From Dyella_B humi (GTDB lineage Bacteria > Pseudomonadota > Gammaproteobacteria > Xanthomonadales > Rhodanobacteraceae): 64,000 nucleotides of DNA. The notes beneath the pieces are model-generated. The model did not search any database and was not told the origin of the DNA. It was given only the letters and a program-made list of their open reading frames with translations. The position numbers were made by a program, and so were the translations under genes. Location of the stretch: positions 1,178,001-1,242,000 of the forward strand of contig NZ_JADIKI010000023.1 of NCBI RefSeq assembly GCF_044904605.1, read 5' to 3'. Of this stretch, positions 8,987 through 16,299 are shown piece after piece; positions within the stretch are counted from its first letter, which is position 1, and every line of letters begins with the position of its first letter.

Positions 8987-9245
8987 TGGAGGCTTGTAAA
9001 GCCGTTGTTGCGACGTTTTTCGTTGCAGTGCAATAACTTGGCAGGATGTTCAACTCACACAAATAGGGCCGCTTGGCGTCAGGCGGCTGTCGCCAAGCAA
9101 AGCCCGTTGACGCGGCGATGCAGCATCAGGCGGTGAACGAAAGGTTGTTTGCAGGGGGAATGCGCGTGAACGGAGCGTCGCCTAGGCGTGTCGTGTGCGC
9201 GAATGGGGCAGGAAGAGAAGCGGGTGTGGTGGCGTTTTGCCTTGC
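8987..9245. other. Intergenic spacer, no gene supported
   Basis: The 378-bp gap from 8920 to 9297 holds the LacI-type operator, a perfect TTGCAGTGCAA palindrome at 9023-9033, and the REP hairpin at 9246-9273. A 73-codon open frame here ends in the REP sequence and shows no protein character. No clear promoter was recognised. Confidence 0.6.
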
Positions 9246-9273
9246 CGTCATTCCGGCGAAGGCCGGAATGACG
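9246..9273. repeat. REP-type hairpin
   Basis: Perfect 12-bp inverted repeat CGTCATTCCGGC with GCCGGAATGACG around a GAAG loop. It lies 25 bp beyond the stop of the YecD-type gene, where it may act as a 3-prime transcript stabiliser or weak terminator. The GAAG loop recurs in the hairpins at 21681-21716 and 21740-21765. Confidence 0.75.
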
Positions 9274-9297
9274 TTTGCTTCGATTGCGGGCTAACGA

Positions 9298-9867
9298 TTA
9301 ATTGAGCATTTCCAGCACTTGCGCGGCAGAACGCACTCGCCCCAGCCGCGGAAAGATGTTCTTTATCGCGAACGCATGATGCTCGTCACTGGCCGCACTC
9401 ATCGTATCCTCCGCGAATACGATGCCGAACCCCAGCTCCCATGCATTACGCGCGGTGGATTCCACGCCGATGTTGGTGGAGATACCACCCAGCACGATGT
9501 GCTCGATGCCGCGGCGACGCAATTGCAGTTCCAGCTCGGTGCCATAGAACGCACCCCATTGCCGTTTCGTGATGCGGATGTCGCTGTCGATGGCGCCGAG
9601 CTCTGCAGGGAATTCCCACCAGTCGTCCGGCAGAGTCCTGCCCGGCGAGGGTTGGTCGACCGGCTGGCGCAAGGCATCGCCGCCGTCGGCGGACCAACCC
9701 ACGCGCACCAGCACCACCGGCGAACCCAGCTCATGAAAGCGATGGATCAGCGATCCGGCCTTGTCCAGCACTTCGGCCCCGGTGTGGGGGCCGCCCGCGA
9801 ACGGTACGATACCCTTCTGCAAATCGATAAGAACGAGCGCCGTATGGCGCGGATCGAGCTTTTCCAC
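9298..9867 (-). CDS. yecD: YecD-type isochorismatase-like hydrolase
   Basis: 189-residue cysteine-hydrolase-fold protein closely resembling E. coli YecD: TALVLIDLQKGIVPFAGGPH, VLVRVGWSADGGDAL, KRQWGAFYGTELELQLRRRG and GGISTNIGVESTARNAWELG. Asp15 and the KRQWGAFYG lysine occupy the usual triad positions. The nucleophile position is Gly (TNIGVE), as in YecD itself, so classic amidohydrolase activity is not expected; its substrate is unknown. The GTG at 9867 is chosen because GGAG sits 6 bases upstream and the protein then aligns with YecD. A GTG at 9903 would add 12 residues encoded by operator DNA. It is divergent from a TetR gene with shared operators and probably controlled by it. Confidence 0.85.
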   Translation of the reverse strand: MEKLDPRHTALVLIDLQKGIVPFAGGPHTGAEVLDKAGSLIHRFHELGSPVVLVRVGWSADGGDALRQPVDQPSPGRTLPDDWWEFPAELGAIDSDIRITKRQWGAFYGTELELQLRRRGIEHIVLGGISTNIGVESTARNAWELGFGIVFAEDTMSAASDEHHAFAIKNIFPRLGRVRSAAQVLEMLN

Positions 9868-9887
9868 TGGATTCTCCGGATCATAAA

Positions 9888-9928
9888 GTGAGGGTATCCT
9901 CACCTTGGAGTTTATGAGGATGCCCTCA
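9888..9928. promoter_or_regulatory. Double palindromic operator between yecD and the TetR gene
   Basis: Two copies of a TGAGG-N4-CCTCA palindrome: GTGAGG-GTAT-CCTCAC at 9888-9903 and TGAGG-ATGC-CCTCA at 9915-9928, with centres about 26 bp apart. Flanking CATAAA (9882-9887) and TTTATG (9911-9916) add further symmetry. The second copy overlaps the start of the TetR gene, so binding there should block both divergent promoters. Confidence 0.75.
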
Positions 9929-10531
9929 CAAAATTCAACCGCCGCCCGTAAGCCCCAGCGCCAACGTGGCCACGACCGCGTTGCCGCGCTGCTGGAAGCG
10001 GCCGGCGCTTGCTTCGTCGAGAAGGGTTACGAAGGTACGACGATGACCGAAGTCGCCGCGCGCGCCGGCGCGGCGATCGGTTCGCTGTATCAGTTCTTTC
10101 CCACCAAGGAAGCGCTGGCGCGCGCGCTGCTTGAGCAATACGCCCAGGCGCTCTACGCGGAACTGGAAAAATTCACCGAGCCGTCGGCGAACTGGACCAT
10201 CGAGGAATGGGCCGAGCAGCTATGCACGCTCCTGATTGCCTTTCGCAAGCGGCATCGCGCTTTCATGTCGCTGGTGGAATCCATGCCACGGCCGGCCGCC
10301 GATGGCCTGAGCATTCGCCGTCGCCTGCGCGCCGAATTGCAGGCGTTGTTGGCGCGCCGGGCACCGCATCGTTCGGATGAAGAAACGTATGCAGCCGCCG
10401 TGGTGGTGCAGCAGATGATGAAAGGCGCTGCAGCGATTCAGGAGGAGCCGAACATGCCCGGGCGGCAGGCGGCGCTGTTGCAGATGCAGTACGCCATGCA
10501 GCGCTATCTGCATGGCGTGTTCGGCAAGTAA
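9920..10531 (+). CDS. TetR-family transcriptional regulator
   Basis: 203 residues with a TetR DNA-binding domain at about residues 15-65 (ALLEAAGACFVEKGYEGTTMTEVAARAGAAIGSLYQFFPTKEAL) and a helical ligand domain after it. The ATG at 9920 has GGAG 9 bases upstream; TTG 9905 and ATG 9914 are in frame but are poorly spaced. It is divergent from the YecD-type hydrolase, and the shared TGAGG-N4-CCTCA operators make it the likely repressor of both genes. The ligand is unknown. Confidence 0.93.
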   Translation: MPSQNSTAARKPQRQRGHDRVAALLEAAGACFVEKGYEGTTMTEVAARAGAAIGSLYQFFPTKEALARALLEQYAQALYAELEKFTEPSANWTIEEWAEQLCTLLIAFRKRHRAFMSLVESMPRPAADGLSIRRRLRAELQALLARRAPHRSDEETYAAAVVVQQMMKGAAAIQEEPNMPGRQAALLQMQYAMQRYLHGVFGK

Positions 10532-10538
10532 GTCGAGC

Positions 10539-10964
10539 TCAGCCGCCCTTCGCGGGATACGTCTGGAACCCACCGCCCTGCTGCGGCGGTGGTTGCGGTG
10601 TCGTGCCCGGGTTCTGTGCCGGCGGCGGCGCGGACGGACCCACCTGGTGGTTGCCGCACACGTAAGCCTCCCAGGCCTGCGTGCCGTTCTCCGGATCGCC
10701 CAGCGGCTTGATCGTATCCGCATGCATGCCGTACGCACTGTTGCGCGCCTGCACCTGCAGCTCGTCGCGCACCTTGATGTCGTTGCGGTCGATCGGCCCG
10801 ACGCGGCTCATCACCGACACGGTGATCTTGCCCAGGTCACGGCAGCCCGGCACGTCGCCGCTCCACACCGTGCGAACGCTGCTCGAGCCCGGATCGGGAT
10901 TGATGCCCCAGGTACAACCGCCGAGCAGCACGAGAGGTGCGAGCAGCAGCAGAGTCTTGCGCAT
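10539..10964 (-). CDS. DUF4156-like lipoprotein
   Basis: 141-residue putative lipoprotein: signal peptide with lipobox LGGC at about residue 17, then a DUF4156-like domain (VWSGDVPGCRDLGKITVSVMSRVG, RDELQVQARNSAYGMHADTI, YVCGN). It closes with a Pro/Gln-rich tail after residue about 110. The start at 10964 has GGAG 6 bases upstream. Function is unknown in the family. It is divergent from the sigma-54 controlled small genes, with about 110 bp between its start and their upstream sites; no sigma-54 motif faces this gene. Confidence 0.8.
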   Translation of the reverse strand: MRKTLLLLAPLVLLGGCTWGINPDPGSSSVRTVWSGDVPGCRDLGKITVSVMSRVGPIDRNDIKVRDELQVQARNSAYGMHADTIKPLGDPENGTQAWEAYVCGNHQVGPSAPPPAQNPGTTPQPPPQQGGGFQTYPAKGG

Positions 10965-11071
10965 AGGTAGCTCCATCAAAGCGAGTAAAGGGGAAAACAT
11001 CCGTTTGGCATCGTAGCGCGTCGCTATTACTGGTCGCAGAACGCAGGCTTAGCGCGGCGGCGTCCGACGTA

Positions 11072-11114
11072 CCGCGGACACTGTCCGATCGGGCGTGTCC
11101 GGTGTCCGCGGACA
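11072..11114. promoter_or_regulatory. Palindromic enhancer (UAS) cluster with five GGACA/TGTCC half-sites
   Basis: Half-sites at 11076-11080 (GGACA), 11082-11086 (TGTCC), 11096-11100 (TGTCC), 11103-11107 (TGTCC) and 11110-11114 (GGACA). They form a perfect CGGACA-C-TGTCCG palindrome, a perfect TGTCCGCGGACA palindrome, and an outer 10-bp inverted repeat (11072-11081 with 11102-11111). They lie about 95-135 bp upstream of the expected start from the sigma-54 promoter, the usual distance for a bacterial enhancer-binding protein. Confidence 0.75.
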
Positions 11115-11152
11115 ATCCAGCGCCTCCGGCAATGTTCGAACAAATTGTTTTA

Positions 11153-11165
11153 TATCAAAGCATTG
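11153..11165 (+). promoter_or_regulatory. IHF binding site match
   Basis: TATCAAAGCATTG matches all fixed positions of the IHF consensus WATCAANNNNTTR. It sits in an AT-rich patch exactly between the palindromic upstream sites and the sigma-54 promoter, where IHF bending would bring the activator to the holoenzyme. Confidence 0.65.
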
Positions 11166-11181
11166 CAGGTGCAAGCAGGGC

Positions 11182-11196
11182 TGGCACAGGGATTGC
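11182..11196 (+). promoter_or_regulatory. Sigma-54 (RpoN) promoter
   Basis: CTGGCAC-AGGGA-TTGCT gives a perfect -24/-12 element: GG and GC separated by exactly 10 bases, Y before TGGCAC and W after TTGC. The expected transcription start is near 11208, about 43 bases before the first small peptide gene. This is the only sigma-54 match noticed in the window. Confidence 0.85.
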
Positions 11197-11250
11197 TGAT
11201 GTAAGGGCGAGGACCTTAAGTCCCCTTTCCTCGAAATCGGAGATATGGAC

Positions 11251-11460
11251 ATGAAATTCGAAACACTGATCCTGCGTGGTTTGTTCGTGGCATGCATGCT
11301 GGTTTGCGGCCTGATCCTGGCGGCGATGATCACCAGCAAACCGGCACCGATGCGTCTGGCTGCCGCCGGCAACACGATCGTCGACCTGCTCGTCTCGGCG
11401 CCTTCTTCCTGCGTGCTGCCTATTGTCGACGACATGATCTGCGTGCGCGCGGCGGGCTGA
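11251..11460 (+). CDS. Small single-pass membrane peptide, first of a tandem pair
   Basis: 69 residues. N-terminal MKFETLILRGLFVACMLVCG, then further hydrophobic residues to KPAP, forms one membrane helix (about residues 8-28). A tail of about 40 residues contains two Cys (SSCVLP, DDMICVR). The ATG at 11251 has GGAG 8 bases upstream, whereas the in-frame ATG at 11245 is too close. The ribosome site and first 27 codons are nearly duplicated in the gene at 11495. It lies directly behind the sigma-54 promoter. No family was recognised, and function is unknown. Confidence 0.75.
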   Translation: MKFETLILRGLFVACMLVCGLILAAMITSKPAPMRLAAAGNTIVDLLVSAPSSCVLPIVDDMICVRAAG

Positions 11461-11494
11461 TCCATCCCTTGATGCTGATTTTGGAGATATGACC

Positions 11495-11668
11495 ATGAAA
11501 TTCGAAACCCTGTTCCTTCGCGGCTTGTTCGGTGCTTGCGTATTGGTTTGTGGACTCACGCTGCTGGCGATGGTGACTGCCAAGCCTGCTTCGTACGTGG
11601 TGACGACCGGCCACACCATCGCCGCCACGTCCAGCGCAACGGCAGTGCATGCACGGATGGCCGGCTGA
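11495..11668 (+). CDS. Small single-pass membrane peptide, second of a tandem pair
   Basis: 57 residues starting MKFETLFLRGLFGACVLVCG. It is paralogous to the upstream peptide over the first 30 residues (MKFETL-x-LRGLF-x-AC-x-LVCGL, then KPA), but its shorter tail lacks the two C-terminal Cys. The ribosome site has the same GGAGATATG layout with the ATG 8 bases downstream. It lies 34 bp after the first gene, and no terminator is visible between them or before trmL 39 bp on, so the three may share a transcript. Function is unknown. Confidence 0.72.
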   Translation: MKFETLFLRGLFGACVLVCGLTLLAMVTAKPASYVVTTGHTIAATSSATAVHARMAG

Positions 11669-11707
11669 TCGCAACACGCGGTCGCCCGTCCATCCGATAA
11701 TGGCGAC

Positions 11708-12178
11708 ATGCTGCATGTCATTCTCTTCCGCCCCGAAATTCCGCCCAACACCGGCAATGTGATCCGGCTGTGCGCCAACACTGGCGCCGGGCTGCACCTG
11801 ATCCGCCCGCTGGGCTTCGAACTCGACGATACGCGTTTACGACGCGCAGGCCTGGATTACCACGAATACGCGCGCGTTACGGTGCACGATGATCTCGATA
11901 CCTGCCTGGCGTCGCTCGATCATCCTCGCGTCTTCGCGTTTTCTACGCGCGGCCGCAACTGGCACGTCGATGCGCGCTTTCATGATGGCGACGCGTTACT
12001 GTTCGGCTGCGAAACGGCCGGATTGCCGGAAGCAGTACTGTCCGCGCTGCCGCCCGAACAACGGCTACGATTGCCGATGTGCGCAGACAGCCGCAGTTTG
12101 AATCTCTCCAACAGCGTGGCCGTAGCGGTGTACGAGGCGTGGCGGCAGCTCGGCTTTCCTGGCGCGATCGATCCCTGA
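11708..12178 (+). CDS. trmL: tRNA (cytidine(34)-2'-O)-methyltransferase TrmL
   Basis: 156-residue SPOUT methyltransferase that 2-prime-O-methylates the wobble base of certain leucine tRNAs using SAM. It has MLHVILFRPEIPPNTGNVIR, the family start, then LHLIRPLGFELDD, the FGCETAGLP loop and the trefoil-knot segment LRLPM followed by SRSLNLSNSVAVAVYE. Length matches E. coli TrmL (YibK). It could be reached by read-through from the sigma-54 promoter upstream, and ubiJ follows 38 bp downstream on the same strand. Confidence 0.95.
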   Translation: MLHVILFRPEIPPNTGNVIRLCANTGAGLHLIRPLGFELDDTRLRRAGLDYHEYARVTVHDDLDTCLASLDHPRVFAFSTRGRNWHVDARFHDGDALLFGCETAGLPEAVLSALPPEQRLRLPMCADSRSLNLSNSVAVAVYEAWRQLGFPGAIDP

Positions 12179-12216
12179 TCACGGCAAGCCCGCCGCAGAC
12201 GGCTACAATTCCGGGC

Positions 12217-12867
12217 ATGACTGCCACCCCTGCCCCGAACCTGCTTCCCCGGCCGCTGCGCAAGCTGGCCGGCCGCGCGCTGGAAACCGCGCTCAATCAC
12301 GCGCTTTCGCTTGATCTCGACACCCAGGCCAAGCTCGCCGCGCTCGACGGGCGCAGCGTGCAGTTGCATCTGCAGGGCGTGGATGTGGCCCTGGCCGTTA
12401 CCGTCGAAGACAGTCGCCTGAAGGTGGGGCCAGCACCGGAACGCAGCGACCTGCGCGTGGCGGCCACGCCCGGCAGCCTGCTGTCGATGCTGTTTCGCCG
12501 CCACAACGAAAGCCTCGCGCCGGGCAAGGTGGAGATTGCTGGTGATGCGGAACTGGCAAGGCGGCTCGAAAAACTCGCCAGCGGTTTCGCACCGGATTTC
12601 GAGGAAGCCTTCGCCCGCACTTTCGGCGACGTGCTCGGCGTGCCGCTGGCCAAAGCGGTGCGCGAAGGGCTGACGCATGCGCGCGAAACCGCCTCGCATC
12701 TCACGCAAGATGGTGCGGCATGGTTGCGCGATGAAACACATATCGCTGTGGCGCCGGGCGAAATGGAAGGTTTTCTCGACAATGTCGACACATTGCGCGA
12801 ACGCACCGAGCGGCTGGAAGCACGCCTGGCGCGGCTCGAACGCCTGCAACGGGGAGCGCGCACGTGA
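12217..12867 (+). CDS. ubiJ: Ubiquinone biosynthesis accessory factor UbiJ
   Basis: 216 residues with an SCP2-like lipid-binding domain in the first about 120 (LDTQAKLAALDGRSVQLHLQG, GSLLSMLFRRHNESLAPGKVEIAGDAELARRLEKL). A C-terminal helical region ends in a coiled coil (NVDTLRERTERLEARLARLERL). UbiJ binds isoprenoid tails and scaffolds the soluble Ubi complex. It overlaps ubiB by 4 bp (GTGA), the standard ubiJ-ubiB coupling. The start at 12217 matches the family N-terminus; upstream readings are shadows over trmL. Confidence 0.93.
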   Translation: MTATPAPNLLPRPLRKLAGRALETALNHALSLDLDTQAKLAALDGRSVQLHLQGVDVALAVTVEDSRLKVGPAPERSDLRVAATPGSLLSMLFRRHNESLAPGKVEIAGDAELARRLEKLASGFAPDFEEAFARTFGDVLGVPLAKAVREGLTHARETASHLTQDGAAWLRDETHIAVAPGEMEGFLDNVDTLRERTERLEARLARLERLQRGART

Positions 12868-14510
12868 CGCCGCTGAAGGTAGTCCCCGGCCTGCTGCGCG
12901 TCGCCATTGTGCTATTGCGTTACCGGCTCGATGAGTTGGTGGACGCCACGCATCTGTTCCGACCGCTCAAGTTCGTGCGTCCCCTGCTGGGACGGCCAGT
13001 GGTGGACGTGCGCCCGCTCTCACGCGGCGCACGCATTCGCCTGGCGCTGAACGAGTTGGGGCCGATCTTCGTCAAGGCGGGGCAGATCCTGTCGACGCGG
13101 CGCGACCTGGTGCCTGCCGACATCGCCGACGAGCTGGCACTGCTGCAGGACCAGGTGCCGCCGTTCCCCGGCGATCAAGCGCGCACCATCATCGAGCGCG
13201 AACTGAAGCTGCCGATCGACAAGCTCTACGCTAGTTTCGATCCGGTGCCGCTGGCTTCCGCCTCGATCTCGCAGGTGCATGGCGCCACCTTGCACGACGG
13301 CCGCGCCGTGGTGGTGAAAGTGCTGCGCCCGCGTATCAACGAGCGCATCGCGCGCGATGTGAGTCTGTTGCATTCGCTCGGCGCGATGGCGCAGCGCTGG
13401 CACCCGAACGCGGACAAGATTCGCCCGCTCGATGTGGTCGGCGAAGTCGAGAAGATGCTGGAAAATGAGCTGGATCTGCAGCGCGAAGGCGCGAATGCCA
13501 GCCTGCTGCGCCGCAACTTCATCAGCGGCGTGGATCTCTACGTGCCTGAGGTGCATTGGGAGCTCACCACCGCAGGTGTGCTGACGCTGGAGCGCGTCAC
13601 CGGTATGTCCTGCGACGACATCATCGCCATCGACGCGGCCGGCATCGATCGCAAGCAGCTCGCCGCCAAGGGCGTGCGCCTGTTTTACGAGCAAGTGTTT
13701 CGCGACAACTTCTTCCACGCCGACGCGCACCCCGGCAACATCTGGGTGGACCCGACGCGCGCGCAAGAACCGCGCTTCATCGCGCTGGATTTCGGCATCA
13801 TGGGTTCGCTGCCCGAAGCCGACCAGTACTGGCTGGCGCAGAACTTCATCGCGCTGTTCGAACGCGACTATGCACGCATCGCCAAACTGCACGTGGATGC
13901 GGGCTGGATGCCGTCCAGCGTACGGCTGGACGAACTGGAAGCGGCCGTGCGCACGGTGTGCGAGCCGTATTTCACACGTCCGCTGTCACAGATTTCGCTG
14001 GCCGAACTGGTGGTGAAGCTGTTCCAGACCGCGCGCCGGTTTGAACTCACCTTGCAGCCGCAATTGATTTTGCTGCAGAAGACTTTGCTCAATATCGAAG
14101 GCGTGGGCCGGATGCTCGATCCGGATATCGACATCTGGGCGGTGGCGCATCCGGTGCTCAAGCGCATCCTGCGCGAGCGCTACAGCCCTTTGCGCACGCT
14201 GCGCGAAGTCCGCAAGCGCATTCCAGAGTGGTTCCATAACGCACCGCAATGGCCGGACCTGGTGCGCGACGCCATGCGCCAGATTGCTGCCGGCGAACAA
14301 AAGCTGCTTCATGATGCAGACCATCTCTTGCATCAGCGTCGCCTGGTGCGGCGCATGTTGGAGGTGGCCGGCAGCGCACTGCTGGGTACGACGCTGCTTA
14401 TTTGCGCCACGGTGATGTGGACGTTCGGACACCATCAAAATCCGTGGCTGCCGCTGGGCATGGGCGCGGGCGGGCTGCTTTCGTTTGTGAATGGATGGAT
14501 GCGTCGGTAG
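12864..14510 (+). CDS. ubiB: Ubiquinone biosynthesis ATPase/kinase-like protein UbiB
   Basis: 548-residue ADCK/ABC1 family protein needed for ubiquinone synthesis. The diagnostic KxGQ motif is present (FVKAGQILSTRRDLVP, Lys71), followed by the alanine-rich nucleotide loop (LASASISQVHGATL), the HADAHPGN catalytic loop and the DFG-like ALDFGIMG. Two hydrophobic C-terminal helices (ALLGTTLLICATVMWTFG and a last segment near residue 535) anchor it in the inner membrane. The GTG start overlaps the ubiJ stop. The length equals the proteobacterial norm. Confidence 0.96.
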   Translation: MTPLKVVPGLLRVAIVLLRYRLDELVDATHLFRPLKFVRPLLGRPVVDVRPLSRGARIRLALNELGPIFVKAGQILSTRRDLVPADIADELALLQDQVPPFPGDQARTIIERELKLPIDKLYASFDPVPLASASISQVHGATLHDGRAVVVKVLRPRINERIARDVSLLHSLGAMAQRWHPNADKIRPLDVVGEVEKMLENELDLQREGANASLLRRNFISGVDLYVPEVHWELTTAGVLTLERVTGMSCDDIIAIDAAGIDRKQLAAKGVRLFYEQVFRDNFFHADAHPGNIWVDPTRAQEPRFIALDFGIMGSLPEADQYWLAQNFIALFERDYARIAKLHVDAGWMPSSVRLDELEAAVRTVCEPYFTRPLSQISLAELVVKLFQTARRFELTLQPQLILLQKTLLNIEGVGRMLDPDIDIWAVAHPVLKRILRERYSPLRTLREVRKRIPEWFHNAPQWPDLVRDAMRQIAAGEQKLLHDADHLLHQRRLVRRMLEVAGSALLGTTLLICATVMWTFGHHQNPWLPLGMGAGGLLSFVNGWMRR

Positions 14511-14522
14511 TACCGCACCCCG

Positions 14523-15242
14523 ATGCTCGAGATCCTGTACCAAGACGACGCCCTGATCGCGGTGAACAAACCCGCCGGCCTCGCCGTGCATCGCTCGAAA
14601 ATGGTGAGCAATGCCGATACATTCCTGGTCGACGTGTTGCGCGAGCAGGTCGGCGGCACGCTGTATCTGGCGCATCGTCTCGACCGCGCGACCAGCGGGG
14701 TGCTGCTGATCGCGCGTTCCGCTGAAATCGCCGCCGCGCTTGGTGAGCAGTTCATGAGCCGCGACGTGCACAAGCAATACCTCACGGTAGTGCGCGGCTG
14801 GCCGGAGCCGGGCGAGGGCTTGGTCGATTACTCGCTGCCCGGCTCGCGCGAGACCGGTCCGCGACGCGAAGCGCGCACGGCGTATCGTCGGCTGGCAACG
14901 GTGGAGGTACCGATCGCGCTGGGCCGCTATCCGCAGCAGCGGTATGCGCTGGTGCTGATCGAACCGCAAACCGGCCGCTTCCGGCAAATCCGCAAGCACA
15001 TGGCGCACCTCCATCACCCGGTGATTGGCGATTGCCAGCATGGTCGCAGTGATCACAACCGTCTCTATAAGCAGTATTTCGGCTGCCATCGTATGTTGCT
15101 GCACGCTTGGCGATTGAGCTTCCGGCACCCGCTCGATGGCCGGCCGATGGTGCTGGAGGCGCCGCTCGATAAGGCGTTTGAGTCGCTGTTGGGGCGTTTC
15201 GGTTGGTCGCTGCCGGACGCGGAAACATTGACCAGACTCTAA
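14523..15242 (+). CDS. truC: tRNA pseudouridine(65) synthase TruC
   Basis: 239-residue RluA-family pseudouridine synthase. The catalytic motif HRLDRATSGVLL contains the nucleophilic Asp. RYALVLIEPQTGRFRQIRKHMAHLHHPVIGD and LLHAWRLSFRHP match the TruC subgroup, which modifies U65 of tRNA-Ile and tRNA-Asp. It begins 12 bp after ubiB. The start MLEILYQDDALIAVNKPAG corresponds to the E. coli TruC start. Confidence 0.92.
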   Translation: MLEILYQDDALIAVNKPAGLAVHRSKMVSNADTFLVDVLREQVGGTLYLAHRLDRATSGVLLIARSAEIAAALGEQFMSRDVHKQYLTVVRGWPEPGEGLVDYSLPGSRETGPRREARTAYRRLATVEVPIALGRYPQQRYALVLIEPQTGRFRQIRKHMAHLHHPVIGDCQHGRSDHNRLYKQYFGCHRMLLHAWRLSFRHPLDGRPMVLEAPLDKAFESLLGRFGWSLPDAETLTRL

Positions 15243-15271
15243 GCGTCATGCCGACCGGCTAAACTTAGGGC

Positions 15272-15694
15272 ATGTTGCCCGTAAGCCGATCCATCAGCCT
15301 GCCGGAATCCGAGCTGGTCGTGCGCTTTCTGCGCGCCGACGGTCCCGGCGGCCAGCACGTCAATCGCACCGAAAGCGCGGTGGAACTGCGCTTCGATGTG
15401 ATGAACTCGCCTTCCTTGCCGGAGGAAGTACGTGCGCGCATGCTTGCGCGCCGCGACCGGCGCATGACCAGTGAAGGCGTGCTGGTGATCCAGGCGCGCC
15501 GCTTCCGCGACCAGGGTCGCAACCGCGAGGATGCGCGCGAACGACTGGTGGAAATCCTGCGCAGCGCGTTGGTCGCGCCCAAGCAGCGCATCGCCACCAC
15601 GCCTTCCCGCGGCTCGCAGTTGCGCCGCCTGGAAGGCAAGCAGCAGCGGGCGAAGATCAAACAGAATCGATCGCGTTCCTGGAGCCCTGAGTGA
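15272..15694 (+). CDS. arfB: Alternative ribosome-rescue factor ArfB
   Basis: 140-residue release-factor-like peptidyl-tRNA hydrolase. The GGQ motif is at residues 26-28 (DGPGGQHVNRTESAVELRF). The basic C-terminal tail (RRLEGKQQRAKIKQNRSRSW) inserts in the mRNA tunnel of stalled ribosomes. Length and both parts match ArfB/YaeJ. Its TGA overlaps the GTG start of the next gene (GTGA). Confidence 0.95.
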   Translation: MLPVSRSISLPESELVVRFLRADGPGGQHVNRTESAVELRFDVMNSPSLPEEVRARMLARRDRRMTSEGVLVIQARRFRDQGRNREDARERLVEILRSALVAPKQRIATTPSRGSQLRRLEGKQQRAKIKQNRSRSWSPE

Positions 15695-16287
15695 GCGATG
15701 CCACGTTGCCGGCGGTGCCGCCGCAAGCCCCCCTGCTCGACAGCCGCTTCTGGCCGTGGCTGATGCGCAGCCTGCTGCGTCTTTCCGGTTGGCGCCTGCT
15801 TGGGCAACTGCCCGACGAGCCCAAGGTGATCCTGATCGGCGCGCCGCACTCGTCCTATTGGGACGGCGTGTGGGGCCTGATGATGAAGATTGCACTTGGC
15901 ATCAACATCAACATCATGATCAAGCGCGAAGTGCTGGAGGGGCCGCTGGGTGTGATCCTGCGCCCGATCGGCATGATTCCGATCAACCGCAAGGCGGCTC
16001 TGAACGTGGTCGGCCAAATGGTGAAGCGCTTCAACGAACAGGAGCGCATGTGGCTGGGCATTACGCCCGAGGGCACGCGCAAGCACGTCACGCATTGGAA
16101 ATCCGGCTTTCTGCGCATCGCGCGCGAAGCGAACATACCGATCCAGCCGATTTTCATCGACTATCCCAGCAAGAGCTTCACGCTGGGCCCAGTGATCCAC
16201 GCCAGCGACGATCCCGACGCGGATATGGCCACGATTCGCGCGCTGTTTCGTCCGTATCGCGGCAAGCATCGCAACACCGAAGCATAG
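15691..16287 (+). CDS. PlsC-family 1-acylglycerol-phosphate acyltransferase-like protein
   Basis: 198-residue membrane-associated acyltransferase. It has the HX4D motif (APHSSYWDGVW), the acceptor-site PEGTRKH, and a conserved INRKAALNVVGQMV segment. The length is shorter than PlsC; such small proteins are usually annotated only as acyltransferase. The GTG start overlaps the arfB stop and has GGAG 8 bases before it. Substrate unknown. Confidence 0.85.
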   Translation: MSDATLPAVPPQAPLLDSRFWPWLMRSLLRLSGWRLLGQLPDEPKVILIGAPHSSYWDGVWGLMMKIALGININIMIKREVLEGPLGVILRPIGMIPINRKAALNVVGQMVKRFNEQERMWLGITPEGTRKHVTHWKSGFLRIAREANIPIQPIFIDYPSKSFTLGPVIHASDDPDADMATIRALFRPYRGKHRNTEA

Positions 16288-16299
16288 ACAGGGGAAAAC

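Noticed and set aside
9073..9294. 73-codon plus-strand open frame in the LacI-YecD spacer
   Set aside because: The C-terminal VIPAKAGMTF is simply a translated REP hairpin. There is no ribosome site or recognisable fold.
10220..10738. 172-codon minus-strand frame overlapping the TetR and lipoprotein genes
   Set aside because: Overlaps two real genes, Arg/His-rich, with no start signal: an antisense shadow.
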